A stretch of DNA of 38,907 bases from Rhodovibrionaceae bacterium (GTDB lineage: Bacteria; Pseudomonadota; Alphaproteobacteria; Kiloniellales; DSM-21159), in contig JANQMX010000003.1 in assembly GCA_028279885.1 (NCBI GenBank), positions 1-38,907 on the forward strand, given 5' to 3'. Shown here piece by piece: positions 17,916-26,230 of this stretch. Position 1 is the stretch's first letter. The number at the start of each line of letters is the position of its first letter. The position numbers were made by a program, and so were the translations under genes. The notes beneath the pieces were generated by a model, which made no database searches, had not been told where the DNA came from, and saw only the letters and a list, made by a program, of their open reading frames with translations.

Positions 17916-19355
17916 TCAGCGAATGAGACCGAGCCGTCGTGCCTCTTCTTCCTCGGCACGGGTCACGTCCTCATCCGACAGATAGCGGTCGTGGAAGTCA
18001 GCCAGATCGAGACCGGCGATCTCGAGCTCCGGCGGGATGCGCAGCATACCGAAGGCATTCATGATCTTGGCCAGGATCCAGGCAGGCAGGAAGCCGAGCA
18101 CGAAGAACATGATGACGGCTCCGGCGAACTGGCCGAGCGGATTGATCGTCGCACCGCCCTCTATGTAGCCGGCCGTTGCCGGATGGCCCCAGAGCATGAA
18201 GCCGGCAACGACGAGACCGAAGAAGCCGGCGTAGCCATGCACGGCCACGGCGCCCACGGCATCGTCGACCTTGAAGGTCCGCTCCACCCAATGGTGCAGC
18301 TTGTAGGCCACCACCGTGCCGACCGCGCCGATAAACATGGCTTGGATCGGATGGTAGAGGTCGTTGCCCGCCGAGGCGGTGATGATGCCGGCCAGACCGC
18401 CTGAGTAGGTCCAGAAGGCGTCACCCTTGGAGACCATGTAGCCGGCCAGAAGGCCACCCGACAGCGACATCAAGAAGTTGAAGACGATCGCCGAAAGCGT
18501 TGTCGGGGTCAGATAAATGGTCGTGGCCGTGAACACCGGCGTGGCGCCTTCGACCGTCGAGCCGATGTCGGCGCTGCTGATGATCGGCACGTTGCAGGCG
18601 ACATAGAAGCCCCAGAAGCCGGTGTAGATCAGGAAGAGACCAACGGTCACCAGCCAGGGATTATGCGGCACGATGTTGCGCGGCGTGCCGTCGGCGCGGA
18701 ACTTGCCGATGCGCGGGCCGAGCACCACCAGCACGCCAAGCGCGGCGCCGCCGGCGATGGCGTGGATGACACCACTGGCATAGGCATCGTGGTAGCCGAG
18801 CATCTGCACCATCCAGCCTTCCGGGTGCCAGCCCCAGGAGGCATCGATGATCCAGGTGCACGATCCGACGAGAACGGCAATGATCCAGAAAGCGCCGGAA
18901 CGAATGCGCTCAATCACGGCACCCGAGACAATCGAGGCCGCGGTCCAGGAGAACAGCAGGAAGGCGGCCCAGAAGACGCCGTTGATGCGCGCCCAGAAGG
19001 CCGTATCGTCGCCGGTGACGCCGTCCTGGAAGGACGCCCCGCCGAGATGCGTGCCCATCAACTCGCTCCAGGGAGCGGCATTGATGCTGGCGCCTTCGAC
19101 GAGCCCCTTGCCCTCGAAGATGAACGGGCCGTTGGGGAAGGCGAAGTAGATCCACCAGCCGAAGAAGAAGAAGGTGATGGTGACCAGCGGGATCAGCATC
19201 GTGTTCTTCATCAAGGTGTGCATCATGTTCTTGCGACGCGAAGCGCCGACCTCATACATGCAGAAACCCACATGGATGAGGAACATGAGCGGTATGGTTA
19301 TCCAGTAATAGAACTCGGTAAAGATGACCGTAAGGGCACCGATATCCGTATCCAT
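17916..19355 (-). CDS. amt: Ammonium transporter, Amt family
   Basis: This 479-aa polytopic membrane protein has about 11 hydrophobic helices. The Amt pore residues are visible: twin histidines His198 (SGVIHAIAGG) and His373 (VAVHGYAGFFG), and Asp190 eight residues before the first His, as in AmtB Asp160-His168. It conducts ammonium, and some members also methylammonium, into the cell. The start at 19355 is chosen because translation begins there with a proper first helix and GGGAG lies upstream; the in-frame extension to 19445 crosses a leader hairpin. No signal peptide. No glnK gene is adjacent, unlike the usual glnK-amtB pair; a small membrane protein gene follows instead. Confidence 0.93.
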   Translation of the reverse strand: MDTDIGALTVIFTEFYYWITIPLMFLIHVGFCMYEVGASRRKNMMHTLMKNTMLIPLVTITFFFFGWWIYFAFPNGPFIFEGKGLVEGASINAAPWSELMGTHLGGASFQDGVTGDDTAFWARINGVFWAAFLLFSWTAASIVSGAVIERIRSGAFWIIAVLVGSCTWIIDASWGWHPEGWMVQMLGYHDAYASGVIHAIAGGAALGVLVVLGPRIGKFRADGTPRNIVPHNPWLVTVGLFLIYTGFWGFYVACNVPIISSADIGSTVEGATPVFTATTIYLTPTTLSAIVFNFLMSLSGGLLAGYMVSKGDAFWTYSGGLAGIITASAGNDLYHPIQAMFIGAVGTVVAYKLHHWVERTFKVDDAVGAVAVHGYAGFFGLVVAGFMLWGHPATAGYIEGGATINPLGQFAGAVIMFFVLGFLPAWILAKIMNAFGMLRIPPELEIAGLDLADFHDRYLSDEDVTRAEEEEARRLGLIR

Positions 19356-19710
19356 GGACACGCTCTCCCTACTTTGTTGAGGCCCGCAGCGCACTGCGGG
19401 GCCGACGGTTGCAAGCTGTGTGGGAGAGCGTTGTTGCCGCACCACGCGTGGCCGCGCAGCCGCTATTGTCTCGCCCCCCTATTTCCTTTGTCGATCGGGC
19501 GCGGCGAAGATCCTCCGGTCCGACCAAACCCGGCGTGGTTAGGTTAGCGCTCCCAACCGATTCGACCGGATTCGGACCGAAGTTAAGCAAATTCCGTGAA
19601 TTTCTGTAAACAACGATGCGCCTGGGGAAATTCGACCGACGCCGCAAGACACCACAATTTTGTAAATAATATATGGACTTAATGCGTGGAAATTATTGTG
19701 CGTGACGTCG
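19356..19710. promoter_or_regulatory. amt upstream region (355 bp) with leader hairpin
   Basis: There is no gene here. Close to the start codon, GGCCCGCAG (19381-19389) pairs with CTGCGGGGCC (19394-19403), a strong stem with one bulged G that would sit in the amt leader. An ACCAAA (19523-19528)/TGGTT (19536-19540) pair is a weak match to the island's operator type. The part nearest the GntR gene is AT-rich (around 19655-19700) and probably contains promoter elements or the gntR transcript end. A sigma-54 box was sought and not found. Confidence 0.4.
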
Positions 19711-20454
19711 TCATATACCGCTTGCGCCGACCAGATGGCGGTGCGCCAGCTCCATATGCGCGGTGATGCTCTCCACCGCCTTGGCCCGGTCGCGGCGGCA
19801 GATCGCCTCGTACAGATCGCGGTGATAACGGTTGTATTCCCGGATGTTCTCGGACGTCAGAATCTTGTCCTTCATGGCACCCCAGTGCTCGTGGGTGCGG
19901 ATGCTGTTGATGTGCCGGTAGAGCCAGATCATCAGCTTGTTCTTGGTGCACTCGGCAAGGCACATGTGGAAGTGTTCATCGGCCTTGGTGAAGGCGTCGC
20001 GGTCGGCGCCGCAGGCCTCGAGTTGCGCCAGAGCCTCGCCAAGCCGTTGCAAATCGCGGGCCGTGGCGTGCAGCACGGCGCTGGAGGCCATCCGCGGCTC
20101 GACCGCCAGGCGCACCTCGATCAGCTCCAACGGGCTGGTCGCGCCGACGATCTCGCTCTCGCCGAAGGGCGCCTCGTCGAGCAATCGATAGGAGACGAAG
20201 GTGCCGCTGCCGATCTTGCGGGAGACCAGGCCGTCGTCCTCAAGCTGGCGCAGCGCCTCGCGCACCGTGCTGCGGGAAGCCCGGTAGTGCAGGGCCAGTT
20301 CGCGCTCCGCCGGCAGTCGCTCGCCATAGCTATAGGCGCTCTCCAGGATCGCCTTGCGCAACTGCGTGGCGATAGAGCCGGCGCCGCTGCTGGCACGCAC
20401 CAAGCCCTCGTCGGGCGCAGCGGCCTCCCTGGTCGTTTCCTTGGTTACAGCCAT
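19711..20454 (-). CDS. GntR-family transcriptional regulator, FadR/FCD subfamily
   Basis: This 247-aa regulator has an N-terminal winged helix (about residues 28-88, with GERLPAERELA, SRSTVREALRQLEDDGLV and GSGTF) and a C-terminal all-helical FCD ligand domain (about 105-240). The FCD metal/ligand residues are suggested by KADEHFHMCLAE, HRDLYEAI and ITAHMELAHRHL. Regulators of this subfamily usually repress catabolic genes until a carboxylate ligand binds. It is divergent from the second ligase cluster across a 263-bp gap that contains an ACCAATTT/AAATTGGT inverted repeat, and similar sites precede the transporter genes. It is therefore the best candidate for master regulator of the island. 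The ligand is unknown. Confidence 0.9.
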   Translation of the reverse strand: MAVTKETTREAAAPDEGLVRASSGAGSIATQLRKAILESAYSYGERLPAERELALHYRASRSTVREALRQLEDDGLVSRKIGSGTFVSYRLLDEAPFGESEIVGATSPLELIEVRLAVEPRMASSAVLHATARDLQRLGEALAQLEACGADRDAFTKADEHFHMCLAECTKNKLMIWLYRHINSIRTHEHWGAMKDKILTSENIREYNRYHRDLYEAICRRDRAKAVESITAHMELAHRHLVGASGI

Positions 20455-20525
20455 TCTCGTCCGTATCCTCGCGTGTTCGGCCGCTCAACGCCTGCGCGCA
20501 TCCGGGCATGACCAACACATATTTC

Positions 20526-20571
20526 AATATAGACCAATTTCAACCATTCTACCAGTTTTGCAGAAATTGGT
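20526..20571. promoter_or_regulatory. Putative GntR operator in the divergent gntR/ligase promoter region
   Basis: ACCAATTT (20533-20540) and AAATTGGT (20564-20571) form an exact 8-bp inverted repeat, 31 bp centre to centre (about three helical turns). Just beside the first arm, the minus strand reads TATATT (20526-20531), a plausible -10 for gntR, so binding would block autotranscription. FadR-subfamily operators such as those of PdhR and LldR use the same AATTGGT/ACCAATT half-sites, though usually spaced closely. Wide spacing suggests two dimers or looping. Function is inferred. Confidence 0.55.
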
Positions 20572-20717
20572 TTTCAACCGCGGCGAAGTATGGTGTCATC
20601 CGCCCACAAAGACGGAGCGCAAAATCGAGGATTGTGCGGCGGGTTGCAAGCATGCCCGCGGTGCGGCATCGGAGCGCAACCGAACCAAGAGCTTGATGAA
20701 CGGGAGACTAAGGACGG

Positions 20718-22196
20718 ATGGCGACCGATCTCGAAACCTTCGTGAACCAGCCGGGTCGTGACGACCTGGTGAAGCAGGTGCGCGCCAAGATCGACGAGCT
20801 TGGCATCGAGTACCTCTATTTGCAGTTCGTATCCATCACCGGGCGAATCTGCGGCAAGGGCATTCCAGCCGATCACTGGGAATCGGTGGCCGAGAAAGGC
20901 TTCCAACTGGTCTATGGCGCAACCGTCAACCTCTTCCTCAACCGGCACGGCGAGTACCTCGGCTATGGCCCGCAGGATAAAGAGTTGGTCGGCCTCCCGG
21001 AGCCCGAGACCTTCTGCCAACTGCCCTGGGATAAACGGGTCGCCCGCGTCTTCTGCACCCTGTTCCGCAACCGCGAGGAGCGGGAGAACCCCGGCGCCTT
21101 CCTGACCGCCGACTGCCGCGGCAACCTGCGCCGCATCCATGAGGAGTTCAAGCAGGAGCATGGCGGCCTGCATCTCCGGACCGGAACCGAGCCGGAGATG
21201 ATGTGGCTGAAGCGGGGCGAGGACGGCAAGCCGGACGGCGGCTTCTCCAATCCCTACTGTTACCACATCGACCAGTTCGAGAGCCTGCGCCCGGTCTATA
21301 TGAAGGTGATCGACTACTGCCGGGCCATGGGTCTCGACATGATCCAGGGCGACCATGAGGACGCGCCCGGTCAGCTCGAGCTCAACTTCACCTTCGACGA
21401 CCCCATGCGTAACTCGGATCGGCTGACCACCTACCGGCAGATCTGCGCCCAGGTCGCACGCGAGTTCAACCTGATCGCCTGCTTCATGTCGAAGCCCTTC
21501 ATGGGCGTCTCCGCCTCGGGCTGCCACCACAACATTTCCTTCTGGCGCGGCGGCGAGGAGGGGCTGAAGCTGCTCGGGCGCCAGCGCGACCAACTGCCGG
21601 CCATGGCGGACTGCTTCACCTATCTCTCGGGCGGCGAGAACACCTTCATGCCGGACACCGACGACCCGCAGATGCCGGGCAAGGTCGGCCTGCAGGTGGT
21701 CGGCGGCATCGTCGAGCACCTCGGTGCGCTGACCGCCATCGGCTGCTCGACGGTGAACTCCTACCGCCGGCTGTGGGACACGGGCTTCTGGGCGCCGGTC
21801 TTCGCCGACTGGGGCTATCAGAACCGCACCACGGGCCTGCGTATCTCGGCACCCGGGCGCTTCGAGTACCGCGCCGTGGACTCCATGGTGAACCCCTATC
21901 TGATGGGGGCTGCGATCATCAAAGCGGCCGACGACGGCATCAAGCGCGACATCGACCCGGGCCCGCCGGAGGACCGCAACATCTACCAGGCCATGGAGGC
22001 CGGCAAAGAGGTGCGCCGCCTGCCCATGACCCTCGGCGATGCGCTCGCGGCCTTGTCCCAGGACGAGGTGATCAAGGCCGCCATGCCGGGCGAGATGTAC
22101 CGGCTCTACGACGAATACAAACGCGACGAGTGGGAGCGCTTCCTGCACACCACGACGGAGTGGGATCTGGAAACCTATCTCGACTGCCTGCCCTGA
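20718..22196 (+). CDS. Second glutamine-synthetase-like ligase, divergent from GlnT
   Basis: This 492-aa GS-fold ligase is longer than the 435-aa GlnT and only distantly similar to it. Retained residues: Glu158 and Glu160 (GTEPE), Tyr182, Glu214 and Glu221 (HEDAPGQLE), His270 (GCHHN), Arg351 (NSYRR), Arg370 and Arg375 (NRTTGLR), Glu383 and Arg385 (FEYR). The ammonium-latch Asp50 and Ser53 align with Tyr66 and Thr69. A Tyr in DRNIYQA falls near the adenylylation loop of GS-I, but without the flanking consensus. These features suggest a gamma-glutamyl ligase acting on an amine. AAGGA precedes the ATG. It leads the operon with amidotransferase, GXGXG and FMN subunits and a 137-aa unknown. Confidence 0.88.
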   Translation: MATDLETFVNQPGRDDLVKQVRAKIDELGIEYLYLQFVSITGRICGKGIPADHWESVAEKGFQLVYGATVNLFLNRHGEYLGYGPQDKELVGLPEPETFCQLPWDKRVARVFCTLFRNREERENPGAFLTADCRGNLRRIHEEFKQEHGGLHLRTGTEPEMMWLKRGEDGKPDGGFSNPYCYHIDQFESLRPVYMKVIDYCRAMGLDMIQGDHEDAPGQLELNFTFDDPMRNSDRLTTYRQICAQVAREFNLIACFMSKPFMGVSASGCHHNISFWRGGEEGLKLLGRQRDQLPAMADCFTYLSGGENTFMPDTDDPQMPGKVGLQVVGGIVEHLGALTAIGCSTVNSYRRLWDTGFWAPVFADWGYQNRTTGLRISAPGRFEYRAVDSMVNPYLMGAAIIKAADDGIKRDIDPGPPEDRNIYQAMEAGKEVRRLPMTLGDALAALSQDEVIKAAMPGEMYRLYDEYKRDEWERFLHTTTEWDLETYLDCLP

Positions 22197-22218
22197 TTTC
22201 CGGTCGAGAGAGAACGCA

Positions 22219-22254
22219 GTCGGCCCGCCGCTCCGAGAGAGGGCGGGGGCCGAC
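22219..22254 (+). other. Intercistronic stem-loop after the second ligase gene
   Basis: GTCGGCCCGCC (22219-22229) pairs with GGCGGG (22042-equivalent positions 22242-22247) and CCGAC (22250-22254), with two bulged G residues and a purine-rich loop. There is no T-tract. Lying in the 82-bp gap before the amidotransferase gene, it may set relative mRNA levels within the operon. Confidence 0.5.
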
Positions 22255-22278
22255 CCTTAGAGAAGGAGAGAGCAAAGC

Positions 22279-23214
22279 ATGTGTGGAATCGCTGGGCTCA
22301 TTCATCGAGGCAAGTCCTCGAACGTGGGCGCCGAAATGACCGCGATGCTGCAGGCACTGAAGCACCGGGGACCGGACTCCACCGGCTTCGCCGTCTACGG
22401 CGCGCCGAAGGAAGGTCTCTTCGTCATGCGCTTCAAGCTGGCAGAGCAGGAAGACCTGGCGCAAGGCTTCGCCATCCATCAGCAGCTGCGCGACCGCAAG
22501 GCCGAAGTCGACCGGCGCATCGAAAGCTCGGGCGCCAAGATCCACGACTCCGAGCAGGCGACCGAGTACGCCTTCCGCTACCATCTGAAGTTCGACGGCG
22601 ACATGCGCCGCCTGGCCGACTACATCGAAGACGTGGAAGGGGTGGAAATCCTCTCGCTCGGCCACGGCCTGGAGCTGATCAAGGACCTGGGCGATGCCGA
22701 CGTGGTCTCCGGCCAGTACGGGCTGAAGCAGTTCGACGGCACCCACGCTATCGGTCACACCCGCATGGCGACCGAGTCCGCTGTCGACATCCGCTCGGCG
22801 CATCCCTACTGGGCCTACCCCTACAACGACATCTCCGTCGTGCATAACGGGCAGATCACCAACTACTGGAACAAGCGGCGCGATCTCGAGCGGCGCGGCC
22901 ATCGCTTCGTGTCGTCCTGCGACTCCGAGCTGCTCGCGGTCTACACCGCCGACAAGCTCGAGTCCGGCCACAGCCTGGAGGACTCGCTGCACCAGGCGAT
23001 CGACGAGATCGACGGCGTCTTCACCTACCTGGTGGCGACCCGCGACGAGCTCGGCATGGCCAAGGACGTGATGGCCGCTAAGCCGATGGTGCTCTACGAG
23101 GGCGACGATATCGTCGCGCTGGCCTCCGAAGAGATCGCCATTCGCACGCTCTTCCCGCAAGAAATCGACACCTTCGACCCCTATGAAGGGGAGGTTCGGG
23201 TATGGAAAGCGTAA
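22279..23214 (+). CDS. Class II glutamine amidotransferase subunit, second set (GlxB-like)
   Basis: This 311-aa protein is a GltB-type amidotransferase subunit paralogous to the one at 15905-16807. Cys2 (MCGIAGLI), RGPDSTGFAVYG, GHTRMATESAVD, VVHNGQITNYW and the glutamine-pocket DSE are present, so it should release ammonia or an amine from a gamma-glutamyl substrate. It carries an insert of charged residues around 50-110 (DRKAEVDRRIESSGAKIHD) that the first paralogue shows only in part. AAGGAGAG lies ahead of the ATG. The end overlaps the next gene by 13 bp, so translation is coupled. Confidence 0.9.
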   Translation: MCGIAGLIHRGKSSNVGAEMTAMLQALKHRGPDSTGFAVYGAPKEGLFVMRFKLAEQEDLAQGFAIHQQLRDRKAEVDRRIESSGAKIHDSEQATEYAFRYHLKFDGDMRRLADYIEDVEGVEILSLGHGLELIKDLGDADVVSGQYGLKQFDGTHAIGHTRMATESAVDIRSAHPYWAYPYNDISVVHNGQITNYWNKRRDLERRGHRFVSSCDSELLAVYTADKLESGHSLEDSLHQAIDEIDGVFTYLVATRDELGMAKDVMAAKPMVLYEGDDIVALASEEIAIRTLFPQEIDTFDPYEGEVRVWKA

Positions 23215-24050
23215 TGGAACAGGAAAGCCGCTCCCATGAGATGGGGCTGCACACCGAGCAGCTCCGGGGCCGCACCCAGCAGGTCTTCTTCACGCCGGAC
23301 GAGGAGGCGAACTTCGTCTATCCCGACGCGCCGGACGTGGACTTCAACAAGCGCGCCGAGTTCGACGCCGCGGAGATGACCAGCAACGAGGTCAATCTCA
23401 AGATTCGGGAGCTGATGGAGCAGGGCCACGGCACCATCGTCATCAAGAACCCGATGGCGCGCCATTCGCTCGGCGTCGGCATCCTGAACCGGCTCAATCT
23501 CTACTTCGAGGGCAGCCTGGGCTACTTCGGCGTCGGCCTGATCGATGGGCCCAACGTGCGCATCTCGGGCCGCGTCGGCTGGTCCTGTGCCGAGAACATG
23601 ATGGCCGGCACCGTGATCATCGAGAAGAACGCCGGCTCGACCTTCGGCGCGGCCATTCGCGGCGGCGACCTGGTCTGCAAAGGTCACGTCGGCGCGCGCA
23701 CGGGCATCGACATGAAGGGCGGCACCATCCTGGTCGGCGGCGACACCGGCGCCTTCTCGGGCTTCATGATGCAACGCGGGCGCATGGTCATCTGCGGCAA
23801 CGCCAGCCACAACCTCGGCGACTCCATGTACGACGGAACGATCTTCGTCGGCGGCGAGGTGAAGTCGCTCGGCGTCGACTGCGTGCCGGGCGAGATGACC
23901 GAGCTCGACAAGGCCTGGCTGACCCGCAAGCTCAAGCAATACGACCTCCTGCCGGACAAAGGCGTCGACCACTTCTCCAAGTACGTCGCCGGCAAGCAGC
24001 TCTGGAACTACGACAATCTGGAGCCGACAGAGAAGAAGCTCATCCTGTAA
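23202..24050 (+). CDS. Glutamate-synthase GXGXG subunit, second set (GlxC-like)
   Basis: This 282-aa beta-helix subunit is paralogous to GlxC but about 55 residues longer, mostly at the N-terminus (MESVMEQESRSHEMG through PDAPDVDFN). G-x-G turns are seen in GRVGWSCAENMMAGT, GAAIRGGDLVCKG, GTILVGGDTGAFSGFMMQRG and GNASHNLGDSMYDG. The ENMMAG and GGD motifs align directly with those of the first set. Start at 23202 is preferred because GGGGAGG precedes it by 7 nt; an in-frame ATG at 23214 overlaps the previous stop as TAATG and is an alternative. It should join the amidotransferase and FMN subunits. Confidence 0.88.
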   Translation: MESVMEQESRSHEMGLHTEQLRGRTQQVFFTPDEEANFVYPDAPDVDFNKRAEFDAAEMTSNEVNLKIRELMEQGHGTIVIKNPMARHSLGVGILNRLNLYFEGSLGYFGVGLIDGPNVRISGRVGWSCAENMMAGTVIIEKNAGSTFGAAIRGGDLVCKGHVGARTGIDMKGGTILVGGDTGAFSGFMMQRGRMVICGNASHNLGDSMYDGTIFVGGEVKSLGVDCVPGEMTELDKAWLTRKLKQYDLLPDKGVDHFSKYVAGKQLWNYDNLEPTEKKLIL

Positions 24051-24106
24051 CCACCGGACGGCTTGCAACGGCCAGACAAACGGACGGTATTCTAGGAGAT
24101 TTGCCC

Positions 24107-25489
24107 ATGGCAATCAGCGAACAGCCCCTGCCCAAGCAGGAGCCGCAGGCCAAGAGCCCGAAGCGTGACCGCTACAATCTTGGTCAGTCCTTCATGTTCC
24201 CCCCGCATGTCATCGACGACATCCACATCAAGTCGGAGCTGGGTCGCTACCGCATGCGGGGCTTCTCGCTGTTCAAGAAGATCCCGACCTGGGACGACTT
24301 GACCTTCCTGCCCGGCACTTTGACGCGCTTCGTCATCGAGGGCTATCGCGAGAAGTGCCTGACCAAGACGGTGCTCGGCCCGCGCGCCAAGCGCCCGCTG
24401 GTCCTCGACATTCCAGTCTACATCACCGGCATGTCCTTCGGCGCGCTGTCCTACGAAGCCAAGACAGCCCTGGCGCGCGGCGCCACCATGGCCGGCACGG
24501 CGACCTGCTCTGGCGAGGGCGGCATGATCCCGGACGAGCGGCGCTATAGCTCCAAGTGGTACTATCAGTGCATCCAGTCGCGCTACGGCTTCAACCCGCA
24601 TCACCTGCGGCTGGCCGATGCCGTCGAGTTCTTCATCGGCCAGGGCTGCAAGGTCGGCCTGGGCGGCCATCTGATGGGCCAGAAGGTCACCGACCAGGTG
24701 GCTGAGATGCGCTCCCTGCCGGCCGGCATCGACCAGCGTTCGCCGGCCCGCCATCCGGACTGGCTCGGCCCCGACGATCTCGCGCTCAAGATCGAAGAGG
24801 TGCGGGAAGCGACCAACTGGGAAATTCCCATCCAGCTCAAGCTGGGCGCGGCCCGCGTTTTCGACGACGTGCGCATGGCGGCCAAGACCGACCCGGACGT
24901 CATCTACATCGACGGCATGGAGGGCGGCACCGGTGCCGGCCCGCATCTGGCGACGGAAGAGACCGGCGTCCCCGGCATCGCGGCCATCCGCCAAGCACGC
25001 CGGGCGATCGACGAGGTTGGCAAGACCGGCGAGATCTCCCTGGTCTATGCCGGCGGCATCCGGAACGGCGGCGATATCGCCAAGGCCTTGGCCTTGGGTG
25101 CCGACGCCGTCGCCATCGGGCACTCCTCGCTGATGGCCTTGAACTGCAACAAGGACATCCCCGAAGCCAATTTCGAAGAGGAAATGGGCGTCGAGGCGGG
25201 CTATTGCTACCACTGCCACACTGGGCGCTGCCCGGTCGGCGTGGCCACGCAGGATCCCAAGCTGCGCGCCCGGCTCGACCCGGATGAGGCGGCGGAGCGG
25301 GTCTACAACTTCCTGCATTGCCTCGCCATCGAGTGCCAGATGATGGCGCGCGCCTGCGGCAAGACCAACGTCCACTCGTTGGAGCCGGAAGACTTGGCGG
25401 CGCTGTCGATGGAGGCCTCGGCCATGGCCGGCGTGCCTCTGGCAGGGACCGACTACACCGTCGGCGTCGAGGACTACCACCACCTTTAG
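24107..25489 (+). CDS. FMN-binding glutamate-synthase-like subunit with Fe-S cysteines, second set (GlxD-like)
   Basis: This 460-aa FMN-barrel subunit has GMSFGALS (108-115), GGMIPDER, GCKVGLGG, DGMEGGTGAGPH and AGGIRNGGDIAKALALGAD. Cys367, Cys370 and Cys375 in YCYHCHTGRCPVGVATQD match the [3Fe-4S] cysteines of glutamate synthase, so unlike its paralogue it can receive electrons. No reductase (GltD-like) gene is adjacent; ferredoxin or an unlinked reductase would be needed. Start is ATG 24107, with AGGAG 8 nt upstream; a TTG two codons earlier is less likely. A 56-bp gap follows the GXGXG gene. Several changes from standard GltB (CKVGLGG for AKPGEGG) suggest an altered substrate. Confidence 0.9.
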   Translation: MAISEQPLPKQEPQAKSPKRDRYNLGQSFMFPPHVIDDIHIKSELGRYRMRGFSLFKKIPTWDDLTFLPGTLTRFVIEGYREKCLTKTVLGPRAKRPLVLDIPVYITGMSFGALSYEAKTALARGATMAGTATCSGEGGMIPDERRYSSKWYYQCIQSRYGFNPHHLRLADAVEFFIGQGCKVGLGGHLMGQKVTDQVAEMRSLPAGIDQRSPARHPDWLGPDDLALKIEEVREATNWEIPIQLKLGAARVFDDVRMAAKTDPDVIYIDGMEGGTGAGPHLATEETGVPGIAAIRQARRAIDEVGKTGEISLVYAGGIRNGGDIAKALALGADAVAIGHSSLMALNCNKDIPEANFEEEMGVEAGYCYHCHTGRCPVGVATQDPKLRARLDPDEAAERVYNFLHCLAIECQMMARACGKTNVHSLEPEDLAALSMEASAMAGVPLAGTDYTVGVEDYHHL

Positions 25490-25553
25490 GAGATCGCGAT
25501 AGCGGTCGGCGGCTCCCGCCGGCCAGTCCGCGAGACGAACGAGAGGTTCAGAT

Positions 25554-25967
25554 ATGGCTGGAAAAGGCGGCTATAAAGGTACGGAAATCAAGGATGTCGA
25601 CCAGTTCATCACCGGTGATGGACTGGACTCGGCCCGCGAGAAGGAAATCGGCCAGCACATTGGCTACCGCTATGACGTCAACCTGCTGCCGGACTATGAG
25701 CGGGTGACGCCCTTCCTGAAGGAGTACATGGAGCGGATGGGCTGGGACGACCTCAACTGGCTGGAGGACGTTCACATGGGCTACGAGGAGGGCCGCCCGG
25801 CCGTCTTCGACCGCAACATCAACGGCTGGGTGACGGTGCCCGAGGACATGGAGCTGCCGGATAACCAGCAGGACCGCGACATGCTGGCGCGCGAGTTGCT
25901 GATCAAGTTCCAGATGTCCACCCGCCACCCGCTGGTGCAGCTCAACAAGGCCTATCGCAAGTTCTGA
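25554..25967 (+). CDS. Uncharacterised 137-aa protein closing the second ligase operon
   Basis: I do not recognise a family. The protein is soluble, acidic and rich in Asp, Glu, Tyr and Trp, with no signal peptide, membrane helix or Cys. Notable stretches are DVDQFITGDGLDSAREKEIGQHIGYRYD, DYERVTPFLKEYMERMGWDDLNWLEDVHMGYEEGRPAVFD and a C-terminal ARELLIKFQMSTRHPLVQLNKAYRKF. GAGAGG precedes the ATG, and the 64-bp gap suggests co-transcription with the FMN subunit. No counterpart is found in the first set. It could be an additional subunit, such as one replacing a reductase contact, or an enzyme for the product; neither is shown by sequence. Confidence 0.8.
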   Translation: MAGKGGYKGTEIKDVDQFITGDGLDSAREKEIGQHIGYRYDVNLLPDYERVTPFLKEYMERMGWDDLNWLEDVHMGYEEGRPAVFDRNINGWVTVPEDMELPDNQQDRDMLARELLIKFQMSTRHPLVQLNKAYRKF

Positions 25968-26035
25968 GCGCGGAGGCTTGACCCAACGAGTCCGAGAGTC
26001 TTTCGTTTGGTCCGCGCCGCACTACTCCTACGAAC

Positions 26036-26148
26036 TGTCACCCCGGCCAAGGGCCTCGCGTACGCGAGGTCCGCGAGCTGGGGTCCATTTCAAAGGCTCG
26101 CGCAGGCGGAGAAATGGTTCCCGGCTCGCTGACGCGGCCGGGATGACA
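26036..26148. repeat. REP-like inverted repeat R4
   Basis: TGTCACCCCGGCC to GGCCGGGATGACA, with GGGGTCCATTTC and GAAATGGTTCCC facing inward. The left half contains the perfect palindrome CTCGCGTACGCGAG. Together with R5 it fills most of the 465-bp gene-free gap between 25968 and 26432. Confidence 0.88.
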
Positions 26149-26230
26149 GCCAATGGATGCTGGACCACTCGGTCATTCTTTTCGAATGCGGTCTTCGTAT
26201 CAGCTCCCGGCGCGGCGCGATTCCCCGAAC

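Noticed and set aside
19411-19425. Sigma-54 promoter before amt
   Set aside because: The minus strand reads TCCCACACAGCTTGC, which has the TTGC but lacks the essential GG at -24, so it is not a credible site.
22040-22050. Adenylylation site in the second GS-like ligase
   Set aside because: A Tyr (NIYQ) lies near the right position, encoded around 21980, but the flanking consensus of GS-I beta is absent, so no regulation by adenylylation is claimed.
24092-25483. 463-aa open frame antisense to the second FMN subunit
   Set aside because: The opposite strand has clear FMN and Fe-S motifs; the antisense product has none.
12541-25967. Complete N-methylglutamate pathway for methylamine
   Set aside because: The ligase and synthase modules fit, but no N-methylglutamate dehydrogenase (mgdABCD, sarcosine-oxidase-like) genes are in the window, so the pathway cannot be claimed here.
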